This document shows, in pieces, positions 1 through 4,398 of a stretch of DNA of 5,505 nucleotides (its first letter is position 1; every line of letters begins with the position of its first letter). The translations under genes and the position numbers were made by a program. This stretch comes from Bacteroidota bacterium (GTDB lineage: Bacteria > Bacteroidota > Bacteroidia > SXHM01), in NCBI GenBank assembly GCA_005773695.1, contig SXHM01000214.1, forward strand, positions 1-5,505, read 5' to 3'. The notes beneath the pieces were generated by a model. That model saw only the letters and a list, made by a program, of their open reading frames with translations. It ran no database searches and had not been told where the DNA came from.

Positions 1-441
1 ACAACAGGTTGTTGCAATTAAGCCTGTGTGATATTTCAATACCAACTCTTTGTCAATACGCGGATACTTTCCATACAAACCTTCCATGTAACCAAGCGAA
101 CAAAGTTTGATAAGGTTTTTGTACCCTTCCGCATTTTTAGCTAACATCAACTGATGATAGCGTACATCTTTATCGTCTTTAGTAAACTGCCTACGGTGGC
201 GACTATCAACCAAATAAAACTCACAACCCACAATAGGTTTAATTTTATTGGGATTTTCAGGCGTATTGTGCTTTAATGCTTCTGCTACAAATTTAAAGGC
301 GCCAAACATATTTCCATGGTCGGTAATGGCAAGTGCCGGCATTTCGCTTGCAATGGCCTTTTTGTATAGTGACGAAATATTGGCTGCACCATCGAGTAAC
401 GAAAACTGGGTATGGACATGGAGGTGAGAAAAGGCGGGCAT
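1..441 (-). CDS. dnaE: DNA polymerase III alpha subunit, N-terminal PHP part (partial, runs off the left edge)
   Basis: This is the replicative DNA polymerase catalytic subunit (alpha), which copies the chromosome as part of the cytoplasmic Pol III holoenzyme. Only the first 147 codons are in the window, and the frame stays open to base 1. The ATG at 439-441 is followed almost at once by the PHP-domain motif HVHTQFSLLDG (about residues 8-18). Next come AITDHGNMFG (38-47), IVGCEFYL (70-77) and the YHQLMLAKNAEGY stretch (95-107), in the order expected for the DnaE PHP domain. The visible end, GLIATTCC, matches the start of the following conserved DnaE block. The PHP histidines and acidic residues (H8, H10, D17, D41, H42, E74) are present, so nothing suggests decay. 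There is no Shine-Dalgarno sequence before the ATG, which is usual in Bacteroidota. The gene is divergent from ftsE across 280 bp. The polymerase domains lie outside the window, so PolC or DnaE2 versus DnaE1 rests on the N-terminus; DnaE1 fits best. Confidence 0.95.
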   Translation of the reverse strand, partial: MPAFSHLHVHTQFSLLDGAANISSLYKKAIASEMPALAITDHGNMFGAFKFVAEALKHNTPENPNKIKPIVGCEFYLVDSRHRRQFTKDDKDVRYHQLMLAKNAEGYKNLIKLCSLGYMEGLYGKYPRIDKELVLKYHTGLIATTCC

Positions 442-460
442 GAAAGAAAATTAGGGGAGA

Positions 461-486
461 AAAACTTATCAGCAAAAATAAGTTTT
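461..486. repeat. Perfect 9-bp inverted repeat overlapping the candidate dnaE promoter
   Basis: AAAACTTAT at 461-469 is the exact reverse complement of ATAAGTTTT at 478-486, with an 8-base loop. The right arm overlaps the candidate dnaE -7 element (473-480), and the left arm would include the predicted transcription start. It could be an operator or a hairpin in the dnaE leader. The stem has only one G-C pair, so chance occurrence is a real alternative. Confidence 0.4.
473..480 (-). promoter_or_regulatory. Candidate -7 element (TATTTTTG) for dnaE
   Basis: On the minus strand this reads TATTTTTG, an exact match to the Bacteroidota -7 consensus TAnnTTTG. A start site about seven bases downstream (near 466) would give a leader of roughly 25 nt before the dnaE ATG at 441. 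I find no good TTTG/TTG -33 element at the usual 19-21 base spacing, so the call rests on the -7 match and its position. Confidence 0.35.
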
Positions 487-514
487 CAAATTCTGAAATA
501 AGTAGATGTTGAAA

Positions 515-535
515 AGTATTTACTGAGGGAATACT
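515..535. repeat. Perfect 6-bp inverted repeat in the dnaE-ftsE intergenic region
   Basis: AGTATT at 515-520 is the reverse complement of AATACT at 530-535, with a 9-base loop. It is short and AT-rich, has no terminator-like U-run, and could be coincidental. Confidence 0.2.
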
Positions 536-619
536 ATAATGACATTTCCTCTTTTTTGAATAAATCAATGATAAGTGAATTAAAAATTCCAACGAAGAAA
601 ACGATAGAACTTAAGATAG

Positions 620-640
620 CTTCAAATTATTTGTTTGAAG
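620..640. repeat. Perfect 7-bp inverted repeat upstream of ftsE
   Basis: CTTCAAA at 620-626 is the reverse complement of TTTGAAG at 634-640, with a 7-base loop. It lies about 55 bp upstream of the candidate ftsE -7 element, where a regulator site could sit. There is no direct evidence of function. Confidence 0.3.
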
Positions 641-694
641 TATGTTAACGATGTAAGCCCAACTATATTGTAGATGTGAAGTATTTATAATTCT

Positions 695-702
695 TACTTT
701 TG
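695..702 (+). promoter_or_regulatory. Candidate -7 element (TACTTTTG) for ftsE
   Basis: TACTTTTG matches the Bacteroidota -7 consensus TAnnTTTG exactly. A start site near 709 would leave a leader of only about 13 nt before the ATG at 722. The nearest upstream TTG (668-670) is 24 bases away, longer than the usual 19-21, so the -33 element is weak. The A-run at 711-719 just before the start is the kind of unstructured A-rich leader that commonly replaces a Shine-Dalgarno sequence in this phylum. Confidence 0.45.
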
Positions 703-721
703 GCACAATCAAAAAAAAATC

Positions 722-1450
722 ATGAGCGAACATAAGCAAGAGCCAATAGTTGAACTTTCAAACGTTTCAGTTATTCAGCGAAACAATTTAGTGCTGAGCG
801 ATATTTCACTTAACATTCATAAAGGGGAGTTTGTTTACCTTATTGGCAGAACCGGCAGCGGAAAAAGTAGTTTTATGCGCACACTTTATGCTGATTTGGC
901 TTTATTAAAAGGAAATGCAACTGTAGCAGGTTACCATTTAGAGACTATCAAAGAAGAAGAGATTCCATTTCTGCGCAGAAAATTGGGAATTGTGTTTCAG
1001 GATTTTCAATTACTTTCAGATAGAAACGTTCATGACAATCTTGTGTTTGTTTTGAAAGCAACCGGTTGGGAAGACAAAGCGAAGATGGATGCTAAAATAA
1101 AAGAGGTATTGGAGCGCACTGGACTTTCGGGAAGGGAAAAGAAAATGACACATCAGCTTTCGGGAGGAGAACAGCAGCGAGTTTCCATTGCCCGTGCGCT
1201 GTTGAATGATCCTGATTTAATTCTTGCCGATGAGCCAACAGGAAATCTGGACCCTGATACTTCTTTAGGAATTCTGCAACTGATGATTGAAATTAGCAAG
1301 AACGGAAAAGCAGTAATTATGGCAACACATATTTATTCATTCTTCAAACGTTTTTCTGCTCGCACACTAAAATGTGAGCACGGTATTATCATTGAAATGC
1401 CGCAGCGTCAGCAAATCAACCCGCAACAGCAGGTTGAGGAAGATAGATAA
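722..1450 (+). CDS. ftsE: Cell-division ATP-binding protein FtsE (ABC ATPase)
   Basis: The 242-residue length fits FtsE. It is a complete ABC nucleotide-binding domain: Walker A GRTGSGKS (residues 42-49), Q-loop Q93 in IVFQDFQLL, signature LSGGEQQ (146-152), Walker B LILADE with catalytic E171, D-loop NLDPD (175-179) and switch histidine H203. FtsE partners with membrane protein FtsX at the inner face of the cytoplasmic membrane and couples ATP hydrolysis to activation of septal peptidoglycan hydrolases. The sequence after Walker A (TLYADL) and the ARTLKCEHG stretch near the C-terminus resemble Bacteroidota FtsE rather than LolD. No transmembrane segment is seen. ftsX is not adjacent; in this phylum the two genes are often separate. 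The residue after the switch histidine is isoleucine (ATHIY), where Asp or Asn is more usual. The glutamine-rich tail (about 227-242) overlaps the convergent glycosyltransferase by 35 bp. A LolD-type exporter ATPase is the main alternative. Confidence 0.9.
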   Translation: MSEHKQEPIVELSNVSVIQRNNLVLSDISLNIHKGEFVYLIGRTGSGKSSFMRTLYADLALLKGNATVAGYHLETIKEEEIPFLRRKLGIVFQDFQLLSDRNVHDNLVFVLKATGWEDKAKMDAKIKEVLERTGLSGREKKMTHQLSGGEQQRVSIARALLNDPDLILADEPTGNLDPDTSLGILQLMIEISKNGKAVIMATHIYSFFKRFSARTLKCEHGIIIEMPQRQQINPQQQVEEDR

Positions 1451-1886
1451 CTTTAATCAGTTTCCGAATATTTTCCGGGTTTCCGAAACCGTTTAACAAT
1501 ATTCTTTTTCTGTTTTCAATATCAACTTCGCTGTATGTTTGGGTAAATAATTTCTTCACTATTTCCTGCATCTCCTGAGATGTATTGGCTACAGTACATA
1601 TTTCTTCAAGTCCTGTATTCTCAACCATAAATGAGTTAACAACACAATGCCTGCCCTTGTATAAAGCAGCAAGCAGTTTCAATTTAATACCTGTTGATTG
1701 AAATGTTGGAAGGATATTGATTTGCGCATCAGCAATGAGTTGATAAATCTCATTAGTTGAACTATCAATTTTTAAAGTAATGTGGTTGTATTTTGCAACC
1801 GCTTCTTTCAATTCTTTTGACGGTTTGTTTCCTGCAATCACAAAGGGAACCTTCAGATTAGCGAAAACCTGATTGACAAGAAACAA
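1416..1886 (-). CDS. Glycosyltransferase, C-terminal fragment downstream of the premature TAG
   Basis: This is the same frame after the TAG. It carries the rest of the donor-binding Rossmann domain: PFVIAGNKPSKEL, then ADAQINILPTFQSTGIKLKLLAAL and MVENTGLEEI, which are hallmarks of the C-terminal half of these enzymes. If expressed separately it would need reinitiation at the TTG at 1884-1886, nine bases after the TAG begins; no ATG or ribosome-binding sequence is visible. The well-preserved motifs show the break is recent or not real. The terminal YLPQPAVAG lies entirely or nearly so over the ftsE 3' end and looks like an added tail rather than family sequence. I think independent function is unlikely. 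Confidence 0.5.
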   Translation of the reverse strand: MFLVNQVFANLKVPFVIAGNKPSKELKEAVAKYNHITLKIDSSTNEIYQLIADAQINILPTFQSTGIKLKLLAALYKGRHCVVNSFMVENTGLEEICTVANTSQEMQEIVKKLFTQTYSEVDIENRKRILLNGFGNPENIRKLIKVIYLPQPAVAG

Positions 1887-1892
1887 AGCAGC

Positions 1893-1895
1893 CTA
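1893..1895 (-). other. In-frame amber (TAG) codon breaking the glycosyltransferase
   Basis: The minus strand reads GAA AAC AAT TAG GCT GCT TTG, where the TAG stands between GENN and AAL of one continuous family sequence. Related enzymes, as I remember them, carry a charged or polar residue such as Lys, Glu or Gln here. I recognise no known readthrough signal after it, and no pyrrolysine or selenocysteine context. Confidence 0.85.
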
Positions 1896-2567
1896 ATTGT
1901 TTTCTCCCACTTCAAGACTTCCGTGATACAATACAAATTCGCCTTTACCTGATTTTATCTCCACTTTTTCATTCGGATGAAAAGCGCTGATGTGTTTAAC
2001 ATTTCTGTATTTCTCTGCAAAGTAATCAACATCGTTTTTTGAAATAGCTGCCACTCCAGTGGCATGGTTCAGAACTTTTTCAAATCGTTGCAGCTTGTAT
2101 GATTCATTGTAGAAGTAATATTTCTTAAAAACATCACGCTCCACCCTTGCAAGGTTTAAATAATAATCGTGCTCAATGTTGTGGGTTCTAACAATCTTTG
2201 TTCGTCCTGCAAGACGTTTATCATCCAGATAATAACAACAATGCAATCCTTCAAATAGAATAGGGTGATTATCCTTCAAAAGATTATCAATCAGTTCATC
2301 AGAATTGCGTGTAACAACAATATAAGGCTTCATACTCAACAAACGCTGACGCGTTGTTTTCCTTTTGTAATAATCAACGCTTACACAATACTCTTCCAAT
2401 TCTTTCACCGGCTTTCTGCCATACTCGTAACAGTGAAGATGTATTTTAATTCCTTCAGCAGCTAAGGCTTTAAGTTTATAAAAAACATCAATAGCGCCTC
2501 CATAATTCGCAGGAAGCGGAATATCAAATGAGATGATATGTAAATGTCTATCAGCCAATATTTGCAA
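1893..2567 (-). CDS. Glycosyltransferase, N-terminal fragment ending at the premature TAG
   Basis: This is the part that would be translated without readthrough: 224 residues from TTG at 2567, or 221 from TTG at 2558. It holds the whole N-terminal acceptor-side Rossmann domain, starting with HLHIISFDIPLPANYGG, plus the linker and only the first strand of the donor-binding domain (FVLYHG, 211-216). The break is therefore inside the second domain, not at a domain border. That argues against a natural two-subunit enzyme. On its own the fragment lacks most of the sugar-nucleotide site and would not be expected to be active. No ATG or GTG lies in frame between the upstream stop at 2583 and the family's expected N-terminus. 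Confidence 0.65.
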   Translation of the reverse strand: MQILADRHLHIISFDIPLPANYGGAIDVFYKLKALAAEGIKIHLHCYEYGRKPVKELEEYCVSVDYYKRKTTRQRLLSMKPYIVVTRNSDELIDNLLKDNHPILFEGLHCCYYLDDKRLAGRTKIVRTHNIEHDYYLNLARVERDVFKKYYFYNESYKLQRFEKVLNHATGVAAISKNDVDYFAEKYRNVKHISAFHPNEKVEIKSGKGEFVLYHGSLEVGENN

Positions 2568-3669
2568 AAATTTTAAGCACGTTTAATTCTTCATTTTCCC
2601 AATTCAGAGATTTTGCAGCTTCAGCAGTATTTGATCTCCACTCTGCCTGTTTCTTTATATCACTAAGCATTTCATTCAGTTTTTTAGCAATGTGTTTGGG
2701 TTCATGGGTTTCAATAAAATCACCAACATGATAAGCCGTTATTATATTTTCAATCTCGGGTAAACGTGAAGCCAAAACAGGGATACCGCATTGTATGTAA
2801 TCAAATATTTTATTGGGCAGGCTGAAACGGTAATTAATATTGGTGTCTTTGTCAAACGAAATTCCCACATCTGCATTGGTTGTATATTCCAACATTTCAG
2901 TATATGGAAGTTTACCTTTAAAAATTACTTTCCCTTTTATAAAAGGCTTCTCGCTCATCGCTTTCAACGTATCAATAACATCACCGCTTCCTATAATCAA
3001 TAGAATTGAATTGTCCAGAAACTCCATTGCCTGAACAGCCTCCTCTCCTCCTCTGTCAATATTTATTCCTGAACCTTGCAACAAGATTAACTTTTTGTTT
3101 CCGGGCAAACCAAGTTCTTTTCGTGTTTTAGCTTTAACACTTGTATTTCCTTTTAAAGGAAGATTTCGTACAACTCCAAAATCAATGCTGTATTCATCTT
3201 TATATAGTTTAGCAATGGATTGGTTTACGGTATATGCATGTTTTATTTGGGGGAGAATAAAACGTTCAATCCTTTTCCAGGTTGTCTTAACAAACGGTCG
3301 GTCTTGAATTTCAGGAACTCCTGTAAAGTATTCATGACTATCGTAAACCAGCGTTTGTGATTTAATTTTTGAAGCAAGAAAGTTTGCAGGAAGTGTATCT
3401 AAATCATTTGCCAGCAATACATCTGCTTTTGCAAACAACAAAAAGAAAAACAAACTTATGTTGAAGGAAGCATAAAAGAGAAAACCTTTTTCAAACCACA
3501 ATTTCATACGGTGAGTTTGGTAGGCACGGAGATTTATAGATTTGCTGTTTTTCAGTTCCCTGCCGACCAATAACACATCAAAGCCATTTCGTTGCAAGGT
3601 ATTGCAGACGCGGTCAACACGCTGGTCGGTGCTGAGGTCATTAGTAACTGAAACTATAATTTTCTTCAA
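2551..3669 (-). CDS. Glycosyltransferase, GT-B fold (group 1 / GT4 family)
   Basis: This intact 372-residue cytoplasmic or membrane-associated glycosyltransferase probably adds a sugar to an envelope glycan; donor and acceptor cannot be read from the sequence. The N-terminal domain has VTNDLSTDQRVDRV (8-21), LLANDLDTLPAN (85-96) and YDSHEYFTGVPE (109-120). A hydrophobic segment at about 63-82 (FLFYASFN...FFFLLFA) lies within this domain and may be a membrane-docking helix rather than a true transmembrane span. The donor-binding domain begins near LILLQGSGINIDRGGEEA (194-211), continues with IIGSGD (225-230) and has the nucleotide-sugar motif SLPNKIFDYIQCGIPVLAS (283-301). A WENEE motif near the end (357-361) is typical of the group. 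The start is TTG at 3667-3669: the frame upstream is open only to a stop at 3706-3708 and holds no ATG. The TGA stop lies inside the beginning of the next glycosyltransferase, so the two are probably translationally coupled. Confidence 0.88.
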   Translation of the reverse strand: MKKIIVSVTNDLSTDQRVDRVCNTLQRNGFDVLLVGRELKNSKSINLRAYQTHRMKLWFEKGFLFYASFNISLFFFLLFAKADVLLANDLDTLPANFLASKIKSQTLVYDSHEYFTGVPEIQDRPFVKTTWKRIERFILPQIKHAYTVNQSIAKLYKDEYSIDFGVVRNLPLKGNTSVKAKTRKELGLPGNKKLILLQGSGINIDRGGEEAVQAMEFLDNSILLIIGSGDVIDTLKAMSEKPFIKGKVIFKGKLPYTEMLEYTTNADVGISFDKDTNINYRFSLPNKIFDYIQCGIPVLASRLPEIENIITAYHVGDFIETHEPKHIAKKLNEMLSDIKKQAEWRSNTAEAAKSLNWENEELNVLKIFANIG

Positions 3670-3673
3670 TGAG

Positions 3674-3718
3674 AAATTTCTAAAAAACTTTTTTCGGCAA
3701 AGTGTTTAGTAGAAATTT
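3674..3718. repeat. 9-bp inverted repeat between the methyltransferase and glycosyltransferase genes
   Basis: AAATTTCTA at 3674-3682 is the exact reverse complement of TAGAAATTT at 3710-3718, around a 27-base spacer that itself contains an A6-C-T6 near-palindrome (3682-3694). It sits in the 81-bp gap just before the TTG start at 3669, so in RNA it could form a structure near the translation start. The arms are very AT-rich and there is no GC-rich stem plus U-run, so I do not call a rho-independent terminator. Chance is possible. Confidence 0.3.
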
Positions 3719-3750
3719 TCTATAGGCGGGGTTGTTTAATCGGGAGCAAA

Positions 3751-4395
3751 TTAAACTATTTTTCTTGCAACAAGCAAACCATCACGCACAGGAAATAAAA
3801 CATTTTCCACACGGTTGTCTGCATGAACTTTTTCTGAATAAGAAACAATAGCCTTTGTATCCTTATCCATTTTGTCTTTAGGAGCGATTACTTTGCCACT
3901 CCACAAAACATTATCAGCAATGATATAGCCTCCGGTATTTACTTTATCAAATACTAAATCGAAGTAGTTAGAGTAATTCTCCTTATCTGCATCAATAAAA
4001 ACAAGGTCAAACTTTTCATTCAGCTCAGGAATTATATGCATGGCATTTCCGATGCGATAATCAATTTTATTTTCTGCGCCAGCCAGTTTAAAATAATTGC
4101 GAACCATCTCTTCCAGTTCAGCATTTACATCAATTGTTATAAGTTTTCCGCCTTCCTGTAAACCTTCTGAAAGACAAATGCCTGAATAGCCTGTAAACGT
4201 GCCTACTTCAAGAATATTCTTTGGCTTAATCATCAAACTAAGCATACGCAGAACCTGTCCCTGTAAATGGCCTGAAAGCATACGTGGCATCAACACTTTC
4301 ACGTAAGTTTCGCGATTAAGTTGTTTCAGAACTTCTGTTTCGGGACGGGTATGCGCCTCAACAAATTGTTCTATTTCTTCGGGCAGAAAATCCAT
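3751..4395 (-). CDS. Class I SAM-dependent O-methyltransferase (Methyltransf_3 / catechol O-methyltransferase-like)
   Basis: This cytoplasmic enzyme of 214 residues is full length for the bacterial COMT/CCoAOMT-like family, which transfers the methyl group of S-adenosylmethionine to a hydroxyl of a small, often catechol-like, molecule using a divalent metal. Visible motifs are MLSGHLQGQVLRMLS (39-53, a family signature), SAM-binding motif I LEVGTFTGYSG (62-72), the acidic end of strand 2 (ITIDVNAE, D89), FDLVFIDADKENY (129-141), IIADNVLWSGKV (158-169) and the closing VRDGLLVARK (203-212). D135, D161 and N162 are in place as the likely metal ligands. The ATG at 4393-4395 begins 3 nt after the stop of the upstream TonB-dependent receptor, so the two are very probably cotranscribed. 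The physiological substrate is unknown for most bacterial members. Nothing in the sequence is degraded. The TAA stop is at 3751-3753. Confidence 0.92.
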   Translation of the reverse strand: MDFLPEEIEQFVEAHTRPETEVLKQLNRETYVKVLMPRMLSGHLQGQVLRMLSLMIKPKNILEVGTFTGYSGICLSEGLQEGGKLITIDVNAELEEMVRNYFKLAGAENKIDYRIGNAMHIIPELNEKFDLVFIDADKENYSNYFDLVFDKVNTGGYIIADNVLWSGKVIAPKDKMDKDTKAIVSYSEKVHADNRVENVLFPVRDGLLVARKIV

Positions 4396-4398
4396 GAA

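Larger units (their letters stand above)
442..721. other. Divergent intergenic region between dnaE and ftsE
   Basis: This AT-rich 280-bp stretch separates the divergent dnaE and ftsE starts. I see no convincing coding sequence or tRNA in it. It holds a candidate -7 element for each gene near its respective start, and three short perfect inverted repeats (461-486, 515-535, 620-640). There is also an imperfect direct repeat: the 18 bases at 670-687 recur at 502-522 with three extra bases inserted. An antisense frame at 293-592 crosses part of this region but has no recognisable similarity and overlaps dnaE. Confidence 0.6.
1416..2567 (-). pseudogene. GT-B fold glycosyltransferase (group 1 / GT4-like) interrupted by one in-frame TAG
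   Basis: Read through the TAG at 1893-1895, this is a single 383-residue frame of normal length for a GT4-type glycosyltransferase, an enzyme that moves a sugar from a nucleotide-sugar donor to an acceptor. The N-terminal half has the PANYGGAIDVF loop (about 19-29) and RTHNIEHDYY (127-136). The second Rossmann domain opens with FVLYHGSLEVGENN (211-224), residue 225 is the TAG, and AALFLVNQVF continues in the same frame. The donor-binding TGIKLKLLAALYKG stretch is at about 292-305. No base is gained or lost, so one substitution from CAG, AAG or GAG explains it. Only TTG starts are available (2565-2567 or 2556-2558); both overlap the 3' end of the upstream glycosyltransferase, suggesting coupled translation. 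The last residues run 35 bp into ftsE. It may be a recent pseudogene, a sequence error, or a readthrough gene. Substrate unknown. Confidence 0.8.

Noticed and set aside
293..592. A 99-codon minus-strand frame at the dnaE start
   Set aside because: It overlaps the well-supported dnaE N-terminus in another frame, has no recognisable motif and looks like translated AT-rich DNA.
2265..2465. A 66-codon plus-strand frame
   Set aside because: It lies fully antisense to a glycosyltransferase with clear motifs and has no features of its own.
1416..2567. Treating the two glycosyltransferase pieces as a natural two-gene, two-subunit enzyme
   Set aside because: The TAG falls after the first strand of the second Rossmann domain, not at a domain boundary. 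The downstream piece has only a TTG start with no ribosome-binding sequence.
1416..2567. A frameshift in the glycosyltransferase
   Set aside because: Both pieces are in the same frame, 159 codons apart from stop to stop, with one substituted codon and no missing or extra base.
2791..3307. Three plus-strand frames of 64-70 codons (2791-3003, 2840-3034, 3095-3307)
   Set aside because: They are antisense to the intact glycosyltransferase and have no recognisable domain or start signal.
3681..3694. A rho-independent terminator after the methyltransferase
   Set aside because: The A6-C-T6 near-palindrome has no GC stem, and no GC-rich hairpin with a U-run is present on the minus strand.
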